Below are positions 17,159-24,930 of a stretch of 64,000 nt of DNA, one piece after another. This stretch comes from Mycobacterium kansasii ATCC 12478 (GTDB lineage Bacteria > Actinomycetota > Actinomycetes > Mycobacteriales > Mycobacteriaceae). The translations under genes and the position numbers were made by a program. The notes below the pieces were generated by a model that was not told where the DNA came from, ran no database searches, and worked only from the letters and a program-made list of their open reading frames with translations. Numbering within the stretch: the stretch's first letter is position 1; each line of letters opens with the position of its first letter. The stretch spans positions 806,001-870,000 of the forward strand of contig NC_022663.1 in assembly GCF_000157895.3 (NCBI RefSeq), given 5' to 3'.

Positions 17159-18565
17159 TCAGTCACCGGCAACGCGCGGCTTGGACCCTCGCTTGCTCCG
17201 GCCCGCCCGGCTGATCTCGAGAAGCCGCGCCACCCCGTCCTCGATGCCCGCCGCCAGCGCCTCGATATCGGGCGCGGTGTCGTAGTCCGCCGTAATGCCG
17301 AAGACGAAATTGTCGGCGTAACTGACCATCGCCACGCCGGTGCGCAACTGCAAAGCGATCGGCGGGATCGGCAGCATTTCCAGCACCCGCCGCCCCATCA
17401 GTGTCTGTTCGCGTCGCGGGCCGGGAACGTTGGTCGCCAACCCCACCACCGCCCGCTGCGGCAGGTGGCTGAGCAACCGAATCGTCCACGCCGAGAAGAC
17501 AAATGGGATGTTCTTGGCCGCCGAAACCACGGCGTTGCCGCCCTCGCGTTGACCGCTGCCCTTCGCCCGGGTGAGCCGACTGTGCACCAGCCGCAGCTGC
17601 TGCACCGGGTCCGGCTCATCGACCGGCAGCAGCGGCAGCATCGCCGAGACCCGATTGTCGGCCCGGTTGAACTGGTTCACCCCGCGCACCGACACCGGGA
17701 CAAGGGTGCGCAGCGAGTCGCGGCCGGGGTGTTCCCCCCGCGCAAGCAACAGCTTGCGGTAACTGTCGGTGATCGCCGCCAGCGCAACGTCGTTGAGCGT
17801 CACACCAAACGCCTGGGCAACTTCGCGCACGTCAGCCAACCGGACCCGGGCCGCATGGTAGCGCCGCATCGCGGTGACTCGCCCGTGCAACGACGAATCC
17901 GGCGCCGGGCTGAGCAGACTGCCCGCCAGTTCGGCCGCGCCCACCGCGACATGCTCGACTACGGTGGCCGCGCCCAACGCACCGCGCACCATCCCGCCCG
18001 CCCAGCTCAACGGGTTGAGGCTGATCTTCGGCAGACCAAACCCATGCCGATCGGGTTCCTTCGCGGCCCGGATATCGGTGGCGAAAGAGTCGCCGCCGCC
18101 CCCGTCGTTGAACCGCGCCAACATCTGCGCGGTCGCAATGCCGTCGGCCATGCAGTGGTGCAGCTTGGTCAGCACCGCCCACCGGTCATCGCTGAGTCCC
18201 TCGATCATGAAGCAGTCCCACAGCGGACGCTCGCGGTCAAGCCGGCGCTCCATCACTGTCGCGATCATTTCGAAGAGTTCGGCGTCCCCGCCGGGGTGTG
18301 GCAAGGCGAGGCGGTGCAGGTGCCGCGAAATGTCGAAATGTGGGTCATCCACCCACTCGGGTGGACCCAGGTCCAACGGATGCGTTCGCAGGATCTGCCT
18401 GAACCGCGGAATCACCGAAGCCCGCTCGACCAGACCCGAGAGGAACTCGTCGAATGCCGGCACAGGCCCCTCGATGATCGACAGTCCGCCGATCGCCAAG
18501 CTCACGTGCGGATCGGAGTCTTCGACCTCGAGGAAAGCCGCGTCAAGGGCGGTCAAATGCTCCAT
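17159..18565 (-). CDS. WS/DGAT acyltransferase, Tgs1-like
   Basis: A 468-residue wax ester synthase/diacylglycerol acyltransferase. The active-site motif HHCMADG is at about residue 138 (LTKLHHCMADGIATA), and the conserved ATNVPGPR and NDVALAAITDSYR segments are present. The N-terminus (MEHLTALDAAFLEVED..HVSLAIGGLSIIEGP) runs closely parallel to M. tuberculosis Tgs1 (Rv3130c), the main triacylglycerol synthase of hypoxic cells. It transfers acyl-CoA to diacylglycerol or a fatty alcohol. It is divergent from the GltD/NifJ operon, with a DosR-like box 36 bases upstream of its start. Confidence 0.9.
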   Translation of the reverse strand: MEHLTALDAAFLEVEDSDPHVSLAIGGLSIIEGPVPAFDEFLSGLVERASVIPRFRQILRTHPLDLGPPEWVDDPHFDISRHLHRLALPHPGGDAELFEMIATVMERRLDRERPLWDCFMIEGLSDDRWAVLTKLHHCMADGIATAQMLARFNDGGGGDSFATDIRAAKEPDRHGFGLPKISLNPLSWAGGMVRGALGAATVVEHVAVGAAELAGSLLSPAPDSSLHGRVTAMRRYHAARVRLADVREVAQAFGVTLNDVALAAITDSYRKLLLARGEHPGRDSLRTLVPVSVRGVNQFNRADNRVSAMLPLLPVDEPDPVQQLRLVHSRLTRAKGSGQREGGNAVVSAAKNIPFVFSAWTIRLLSHLPQRAVVGLATNVPGPRREQTLMGRRVLEMLPIPPIALQLRTGVAMVSYADNFVFGITADYDTAPDIEALAAGIEDGVARLLEISRAGRSKRGSKPRVAGD

Positions 18566-18600
18566 TCCGCAACTTTCCGCCGCCGCGCGCCTTGCGATCA

Positions 18601-18615
18601 GAGTCGGAAGTCCTC
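18601..18615 (-). promoter_or_regulatory. DosR-like box in the tgs-like/NifJ divergent promoter
   Basis: On the minus strand it reads AGGACTTCCGACTCT. Against the core GGGACTWWAGTCCC of the M. tuberculosis DosR consensus it matches 9 of 14 positions. It lies between two divergent genes whose products suit hypoxia, 36 bases from the WS/DGAT start and 58 from the flavoprotein start. Similar words occur at 38892, 50577 and 56484. Confidence 0.5.
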
Positions 18616-18672
18616 ACCTTGAGGGCCAAACGAAAGCAGCAGAGCCGCACGACGAGTCATATCGTCAGCACC

Positions 18673-20328
18673 ATGACGTCCGGTGACGCCTATAAGTTCG
18701 TGTCGCGCGGCGACCTCGCGGCCCTGCCCGACCTATCGCATGGAGCGCAACGGGCCGGCCCGGTCCGCGACCGCCGCCCGGTCTACGTCGACCTACTGCC
18801 GCCGTGCAACGCCGGATGCCCGGCCGGCGAGAACATCCAGGCGTGGCTCGCCGATGCCCGCGCCGAACGTCACGAGCAGGCGTGGCGCCAACTCGTTGCC
18901 GACAATCCGTTCGCCGCCATCCACGGGCGGGTCTGCTACCACCCGTGCGAATCCGTCTGTAACAGAGCATATTTGGATGCTGCCGTCGCTATCCATGCCG
19001 TGGAGCGGTTCCTCGGCGACACCGCCCGCGACCGAGGCTGGCGGTTCGAACCCGCACCGCATCCGACCGGCAAGCGGGTGCTCGTCGTCGGCGCCGGCCC
19101 CAGCGGACTGTCCGCCGCCTATCACCTCGCCCGGCTGGGCCATCACGTGGAAGTACGCGACGCCGGCGCGGAGCCGGGCGGGATGATGCGCTACGGCATC
19201 CCCAACTACCGGCTGCCCCGCGACGTGCTGGACGCCGAAATCGAGCGAATCGCGGCGCTCGGCGTGCAGCTGACAACCGGACACCGCGTCGACGATCTCG
19301 CCGCCGAACGCGCGGCCGGGAACTTCGACGCGGCGTTCGTGGCCGTCGGCGCGCATCTGGCCAAGCGCGTCGACATCCCGTCTCACGACGCGGGACGCAT
19401 GATCGACGCGGTGTCGCTGCTGCGCGCAGTCGCCGCCGGCGAAAAACCCGACCTCGGCCGCCACGTCGCCGTCTACGGCGGCGGCGACACCGCCATGGAC
19501 GCCGCCCGCGTCGCCCGCCGCCTGGGCGCCGAAGACACCGTGATCATCTACCGGCGCAGCGCAGCCCAGATGCCCGCCCACGAACACGAAATCCACGAGG
19601 CCGAACGCGAAGGCGTACGGATCAATTGGCTGCGCACCATCACCGCCTTCGATCACACCGAGCTTCAGGTCGAGCTGATGGAGCTCGACGAATCCGGCCG
19701 CCCCCGGCCGACCGGGCGGTTCGAGGCCCTGACCGCCGATACGGTGATCATGGCTCTGGGACAGGAAACCGAATCGGCGTTCATGCGCAGCCTTCCCGGC
19801 GTGGAGTTCGACCGCGACGGCAGCGTGCGGGTCTCCCCGACACTGATGACCGGGTGCTCCGGCGTGTTCGCCGGCGGCGACATGGTGCCGTGTGAACGCA
19901 CCGTGACGGTCGGCGTCGGGCACGGCAAAAAGGCGGCCCACTCCATCGACGCGTGGCTGCGCGGCGCCTCCGAGGCGCCGCCCCCGAAGCATCCGATGGC
20001 CGAGTTCGGCCAGCTACACCTGTGGTATTTCGGCGACGCGGCCCGACGCCAACAGTCCGAACTCCCTCCCCGACAACGCGTCACCGGGTTCGACGAGGTT
20101 GTCGGCGGCCTGTCGGACCGGGCCGCGACGTTCGAGGCCGGCCGGTGTCTGTCGTGCGGCAACTGCTTCGAGTGCGACGGCTGCCTTGGCTCCTGCCCGG
20201 AGGACGCGGTGATCAAGCTGGGCCGCGGGCACCGCTATCGCTTCGACTACGACCGCTGCACCGGCTGCGCCACCTGCTACGAGCAGTGCCCCGTGCACGC
20301 CATCGAAATGATCCCGGAGCCGCGATGA
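18673..20328 (+). CDS. GltD-like FAD/NAD(P)H oxidoreductase with C-terminal 2[4Fe-4S] ferredoxin domain
   Basis: A 551-residue cytoplasmic electron-transfer protein. The N-terminus has the Cys pattern CNAGCPAG...CHPCESVC of glutamate synthase small subunit-type clusters. FAD binding is at VLVVGAGPSGLSAAYHLARLG (near 136) and NAD(P)H binding at VAVYGGGDTAMDAARVARR (near 265). The last 60 residues hold two ferredoxin-like clusters, CLSCGNCFECDGCLGSC and CTGCATCYEQCP. This fusion suits passing electrons between NAD(P)H and ferredoxin. It overlaps nifJ by four bases (ATGA), so it is the likely redox partner of NifJ. I chose ATG 18673; the open frame extends upstream to 18592 without family-like sequence. 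Confidence 0.88.
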   Translation: MTSGDAYKFVSRGDLAALPDLSHGAQRAGPVRDRRPVYVDLLPPCNAGCPAGENIQAWLADARAERHEQAWRQLVADNPFAAIHGRVCYHPCESVCNRAYLDAAVAIHAVERFLGDTARDRGWRFEPAPHPTGKRVLVVGAGPSGLSAAYHLARLGHHVEVRDAGAEPGGMMRYGIPNYRLPRDVLDAEIERIAALGVQLTTGHRVDDLAAERAAGNFDAAFVAVGAHLAKRVDIPSHDAGRMIDAVSLLRAVAAGEKPDLGRHVAVYGGGDTAMDAARVARRLGAEDTVIIYRRSAAQMPAHEHEIHEAEREGVRINWLRTITAFDHTELQVELMELDESGRPRPTGRFEALTADTVIMALGQETESAFMRSLPGVEFDRDGSVRVSPTLMTGCSGVFAGGDMVPCERTVTVGVGHGKKAAHSIDAWLRGASEAPPPKHPMAEFGQLHLWYFGDAARRQQSELPPRQRVTGFDEVVGGLSDRAATFEAGRCLSCGNCFECDGCLGSCPEDAVIKLGRGHRYRFDYDRCTGCATCYEQCPVHAIEMIPEPR

Positions 20329-23300
20329 CACGCACCACGGTCGACGGCAACGAGGCGACAGCCTCGGTGGCCTACCGGCTCAACGAGGTGTGCTGCATCT
20401 ACCCGATCACCCCGTCCTCGCCGATGGCCGAGTTGGCCGACGCCTGGTCGAACCAGCACCGGCCCAACATTTATGGCACGGTGCCGACGGTGGTGGAGAT
20501 GCAAAGCGAGGGCGGGGCCGCGGGCGCGCTGCACGGCGCCCTGCAGGGCGGCGCGTTGGCGACGACGTTCACCTCGTCCCAAGGCCTGCTGCTGATGATC
20601 CCCAACATGTACAAGATCGCCGGCGAGCTCACCTCAGCGGTGATTCACGTGGCCGCTCGATCCATTGCGGCCCAGGGTCTCTCGATCTTCGGTGACCATC
20701 AGGACGTGATGGCGGTGCGTCAGACCGGCGTTGCGCTGCTGTCGTCGGCCTCGGTGCAGGAGGCCCACGATTTAGCCCTGATCGCACAAGCGGCCACGCT
20801 GCGCACCCGGGTTCCGTTCGTGCACTTCTTTGACGGCTTCCGCACCTCGCACGAGCTCAACACGATCGAGTTGCTCGGCGACGACGACTTGCGGGCCCTG
20901 GTCCCGCAGCGGCTCATCCTGGCCCACCGCGACCGTGCCCTGTCACCCGAACGGCCGGGCATCCGTGGCACCGCGCAAAATCCCGACACCTACTTTCAGG
21001 CCCGCGAGACCGTCAACCCGTTCTACGCCCGAGTACCCGACACGGTCGAACAACTCCTGGGCGAACTCGCCGAGCGCACCGGACGCTCGATGCACATCGT
21101 CGACTACACCGGACACCCGCAGGCCGAACGCGTCGTGGTGCTGATGGGATCGGGCGCTCAGACCGCTGCCGAAACCGTGGCCGCTCTCAACTCGCGCGGC
21201 GAGCGGGTCGGGGTGGTCCACATCCGTTTGTACCGACCGTTTCCGGCCCAAGCGGTGCTGACGGCGTTGCCCCCGACGGTCCGCGCCATAGCGGTGCTGG
21301 ACCGCACCAAGGAACCCGGATCCCAAGGCGAGCCGCTGTATTTGGACGTCGTCGCCACCCTGGCGCAGGCCTACAGCGGCGGCGAACGATCGTCACTGCC
21401 GCTGGTCTGCGGCGGACGCTACGGCCTGTCGTCGAAAGAATTCACCCCCGGCATGGTCGCCGGCGTCTTCGAGGAACTGGCCCGCGAGCGGCCGCGCAGC
21501 CGTTTCACCGTCGGCATCGACGACGACGTCAGCGGCACCAGCATCGGCTACGACGCGGAGTTCGACATCGAATCCCCCGCCGTCGCCCACGCGGTGTTCT
21601 TCGGCATGGGCTCGGACGGCACCGTCGGCGCCAACAAGAACACCATCAAGATTCTCGGCGGCCAGGACCACATGTACGCTCAGGGCTACTTCGTCTACGA
21701 CTCAAAAAAGTCTGGCTCGCAAACTGTTTCGCACTTGCGCTTCGGACCGCAACCCATCAAAGCACCGTATCTGGTGCAGCGGGCCGGCTTCGTCGGCTGC
21801 CACCACCAACGGTTCCTGAACACGGTCGACGTGCTGGGCCGGGCCGCGCACGGTGCCGCACTGTTGCTGAACAGTTCCCGGAAGCCCGAGCGGGTCTGGG
21901 ACAGCCTGCCCGGCCCGGTGCAACAGCAGATCATCGACAAACGCATCCGGCTCTATGTCGTCGACGCCGACACCATCGCGCGCGAGGTCGGGCTGGCCGG
22001 CCGGATCAATATCGTGCTGCAGACCTGCTTTTTCGCGATCGCCGGTGTGCTGCCGGTCGACGCCGCGATCGCGCAGATCAAAGACAGCGTCGCCAAGACC
22101 TACGCCGCCCAGGGTGCGGACGTGGTGGCCCGCGAACTCGAGGCGGTCGATCGCGCGCTGGCCGGACTGCTCCAGATTGAGGTGCCGGGCAGCGCCACCT
22201 CCACCCGCGAACTCGAATGGCCGGTTCCCCCGGACGCCCCGGATTTCGTGCGCACGGTGACCGCGGCGATGATCGCCGGGCGCGGCGACGCCTTGCCGGT
22301 CAGCGCGCTTCCGGTGGACGGCAGCTATCCCAGCGGCACCGCGGCCTACGAGAAGCGCAACATCTCCGACCTGGTCGCGGTGTGGGATCCCGACACCTGC
22401 ATCCAGTGCGGAAACTGTGCATTCGTGTGCCCGCACAGCGTCATTCGCACCACGTTCTATCAGCAGGACCTGCTGCGGGAGGCTCCGGAGTCGTTCCCGT
22501 CGGCACCGCTGAATACGGTCGGCCTGCCCGGTGCCCGCTACACGTTGCAGGTCTACGTCGAGGACTGCACCGGATGCAACCTGTGCGTGGAAGCCTGCCC
22601 GGCCGTGGTCCCCGGCACCCCGGTCACCAAGGCGATCAATCTGGCGCGGCGCGAGCCGCTGGTTGCCGAGGCACGCGAGAACATCGCGTTCTTCGAAACG
22701 CTGCCGGTGGCCAACCGCTCCATGGTCGACTTCGGGACGGTGCGCGGCACCCAGTTCCTGCAGCCGCTGTTCGAATTCCCCGGCGCCTGCGCGGGTTGCG
22801 GTGAAACCCCTTATCTGAAGCTGCTGTCCCAGCTGTTCGGCGACCGGCTGATGATCGCCAACGCCACCGGCTGCTCGTCGATCTACGGCGGCAACCTGCC
22901 CACCACTCCCTGGACCGTCAACGCCGAGGGCCGCGGCCCGGCCTGGTCCAATTCGTTATTCGAAGACAACGCCGAATTCGGTCTGGGCATGCGCCTGGCC
23001 GCCGATACCCGCACACGACAGGCCCGGCAGCGGCTGACCGAATTGCGCGACCACCTGGGCGCCGACCTCGTCGACGCCATCCTGGCCGCCCCGCAACAGC
23101 GCGAATCAGAACTGCACGCCCAGCGCCGGCGGGTTGTCGAACTGGCCGGCAGGCTGGACCGGCTATCGCCGGGCGCTGCCGACGAGTTGCAGAGCGTTAT
23201 CGATCATTTGATCCGCCGTAGCGTGTGGATCGTCGGCGGCGACGGCTGGGCCTACGACATCGGCGCCGGTGGACTCGATCACGTGCTCGCCAGCGGGCAC

Positions 23301-23897
23301 AACGTCAACGTGATGGTGCTCGACACCGAGGTGTACTCCAACACCGGCGGGCAGATGTCGAAGAGCACACCGTTGGGCGCGGTGGCCAAGTTCGCCGCCG
23401 GCGGCAAGACGGTGCCGCGCAAAGACCTGGCGCTGCAGGCTATCTCATACGGCAATGTTTACGTCGCACGCGTCGCGATGGGCGCCGATCCGCAGCAGAC
23501 GTTGCTGGCTTTGCGGGAGGCCGAAGCCTACGACGGGCCGTCGCTGGTGATCGCCTACAGCCACTGCATCGCCCACGGCTTCGAGCTGCGTTACGGCCTT
23601 GAGCAGCAATACCGCGCGGTTGCCAGCGGGCACTGGCCATTGATTCGCTACAACCCGGTACTACGGGCTACCGGCAAGCCGCCCTTCCTGCTGGATTCGC
23701 ACCGGCCCCGGGTTTCGCTCGCCGACTTTCGCAACCGCGAGTTGCGCTACCGAAGCCTCACCAATTCTGATCCCGACGAGGCCGACCGGCTGCTAGCGCT
23801 GGCGCAGGAGTCGATCGACCAACGGTGGATGGTCTACGAGGACATGGCTTCTCGGACTCCGCAGGAGTTCCCGTCTGATGCGCGAAGGGGGTTCTGA
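20325..23897 (+). CDS. nifJ: Pyruvate:ferredoxin (flavodoxin) oxidoreductase
   Basis: A 1190-residue single-chain enzyme, the normal length for NifJ/PFOR. Order of domains: pyruvate-binding domain I with YPITPSSPMAE; domain II near 250-400; the EKR-type linker; two [4Fe-4S] clusters at CIQCGNCAFVCP (near 691) and CTGCNLCVEACP (near 747); the proximal cluster Cys in CAGCGETPY (near 822); and the thiamine diphosphate motif GDGWAYDIGAGGLDHVL (near 971) with NTGGQMSK. It interconverts pyruvate plus CoA with acetyl-CoA, CO2 and reduced ferredoxin. The enzyme is usually oxygen-sensitive, notable in an aerobe. It overlaps genes on both sides, a tight operon. Confidence 0.95.
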   Translation: MTRTTVDGNEATASVAYRLNEVCCIYPITPSSPMAELADAWSNQHRPNIYGTVPTVVEMQSEGGAAGALHGALQGGALATTFTSSQGLLLMIPNMYKIAGELTSAVIHVAARSIAAQGLSIFGDHQDVMAVRQTGVALLSSASVQEAHDLALIAQAATLRTRVPFVHFFDGFRTSHELNTIELLGDDDLRALVPQRLILAHRDRALSPERPGIRGTAQNPDTYFQARETVNPFYARVPDTVEQLLGELAERTGRSMHIVDYTGHPQAERVVVLMGSGAQTAAETVAALNSRGERVGVVHIRLYRPFPAQAVLTALPPTVRAIAVLDRTKEPGSQGEPLYLDVVATLAQAYSGGERSSLPLVCGGRYGLSSKEFTPGMVAGVFEELARERPRSRFTVGIDDDVSGTSIGYDAEFDIESPAVAHAVFFGMGSDGTVGANKNTIKILGGQDHMYAQGYFVYDSKKSGSQTVSHLRFGPQPIKAPYLVQRAGFVGCHHQRFLNTVDVLGRAAHGAALLLNSSRKPERVWDSLPGPVQQQIIDKRIRLYVVDADTIAREVGLAGRINIVLQTCFFAIAGVLPVDAAIAQIKDSVAKTYAAQGADVVARELEAVDRALAGLLQIEVPGSATSTRELEWPVPPDAPDFVRTVTAAMIAGRGDALPVSALPVDGSYPSGTAAYEKRNISDLVAVWDPDTCIQCGNCAFVCPHSVIRTTFYQQDLLREAPESFPSAPLNTVGLPGARYTLQVYVEDCTGCNLCVEACPAVVPGTPVTKAINLARREPLVAEARENIAFFETLPVANRSMVDFGTVRGTQFLQPLFEFPGACAGCGETPYLKLLSQLFGDRLMIANATGCSSIYGGNLPTTPWTVNAEGRGPAWSNSLFEDNAEFGLGMRLAADTRTRQARQRLTELRDHLGADLVDAILAAPQQRESELHAQRRRVVELAGRLDRLSPGAADELQSVIDHLIRRSVWIVGGDGWAYDIGAGGLDHVLASGHNVNVMVLDTEVYSNTGGQMSKSTPLGAVAKFAAGGKTVPRKDLALQAISYGNVYVARVAMGADPQQTLLALREAEAYDGPSLVIAYSHCIAHGFELRYGLEQQYRAVASGHWPLIRYNPVLRATGKPPFLLDSHRPRVSLADFRNRELRYRSLTNSDPDEADRLLALAQESIDQRWMVYEDMASRTPQEFPSDARRGF

Positions 23898-24910
23898 TGG
23901 ACCTGTCCACCCGCTACCTCGGACTGAACCTGCGTAACCCGCTGGTAGCCTCGGCATCGCCACTGAGCCGCACCGCCGACGGCGTGCGCCGCCTCGCCGA
24001 CGCCGGTGTCGGTGCGGTGGTGCTCTATTCGCTGTTCGAAGAACAGCTACGTCGCGAAGCCGAGCACGACGACCGGATCGCCACCCAGGGCAGCGAAAGC
24101 TACGCCGAGTCGCTGAGCTACTTTCCCGCGCACCTCGACAACGGCGGCGGTCACCGGTATCTGCGTCTGGTCGAGCGCGCCGCAGCCGCCGTCGATATCC
24201 CGGTCATCGCCAGTCTCAACGCGTCGACGCCCGGCAGCTGGGCGCGCTACGCGCGGTCGATGCAGGACGCCGGCGCGGCGGCGATCGAGCTGAACATCTA
24301 CCACCTACCCGGCGATCCCGGCCCCAAAGTTTCGGACGGCGCTGCCGTGGAGCAGCGCCATCTCGACGTGCTGGCCGCGGTCAAAGCCGCCACAGCGGTA
24401 CCGGTCGCCGTCAAGCTCAGCCCCTTTTTCAGCGCGACGGCAGACATGGCCCACCGGCTGGACGCCGCCGGTGCGGACGGGCTGGTCCTGTTCAACCGGT
24501 TTCTGCAGCCCGATATCGACCCGGAAACACTGACCACCGTGCGCACGGTCACCCTATCGACGCCGGCGGACACACGCCTGCCGCTGACCTGGATCGCGTT
24601 GCTGTGCGGGAGGATTCGTGCCTCGCTGGCGGCCAGTACCGGGGTCGAGCACGCAGCCGACGTGGCCAAATATCTGCTCGCGGGAGCCGACGTGGTGCAG
24701 TCGGCGTCGGCGCTGCTGCGCCACGGTCCGGAATATGCCGGCGTGCTCTTGCTGGGATTGTGTGACTGGATGAACCGCAAGGGTTTTCACGCCCTCGATG
24801 AGGTTCGCGGGCTGCTGGCGGCTCCTGACCAGGATCTCGAGGCCCGTGAACGCGCCGACTACGTATGGGCATTGCGCAAAGCAAACAACGGATCCTACGA
24901 CACCTACTAA
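23897..24910 (+). CDS. Dihydroorotate dehydrogenase-like flavoprotein
   Basis: A 337-residue TIM-barrel protein of the dihydroorotate dehydrogenase family. MDLSTRYLGLNLRNPLVASASPL at the N-terminus, VPVAVKLSPFF and GADGLVLFNRF follow the FMN-barrel pattern. Members of this subgroup occur beside nifJ in several bacterial phyla and probably do not make orotate, since the chromosome should carry a normal pyrD. It overlaps the nifJ stop by one base (TGATG). Its likely role is as an accessory flavoprotein to the pyruvate oxidoreductase, but no function is proven. Confidence 0.8.
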   Translation: MDLSTRYLGLNLRNPLVASASPLSRTADGVRRLADAGVGAVVLYSLFEEQLRREAEHDDRIATQGSESYAESLSYFPAHLDNGGGHRYLRLVERAAAAVDIPVIASLNASTPGSWARYARSMQDAGAAAIELNIYHLPGDPGPKVSDGAAVEQRHLDVLAAVKAATAVPVAVKLSPFFSATADMAHRLDAAGADGLVLFNRFLQPDIDPETLTTVRTVTLSTPADTRLPLTWIALLCGRIRASLAASTGVEHAADVAKYLLAGADVVQSASALLRHGPEYAGVLLLGLCDWMNRKGFHALDEVRGLLAAPDQDLEARERADYVWALRKANNGSYDTY

Positions 24911-24930
24911 CACGCGACCGGAGGAATATC

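Noticed and set aside
17069..18622. 517-residue plus-strand open frame opposite the Tgs1-like gene
   Set aside because: A GC-rich antisense shadow, Arg/His/Gln-rich with no motif, while the minus strand has a full WS/DGAT.
19953..20324. N-terminal extension of NifJ
   Set aside because: It is the shadow frame of the preceding flavoprotein gene; NifJ homology begins at ATG 20325, which overlaps the upstream stop.
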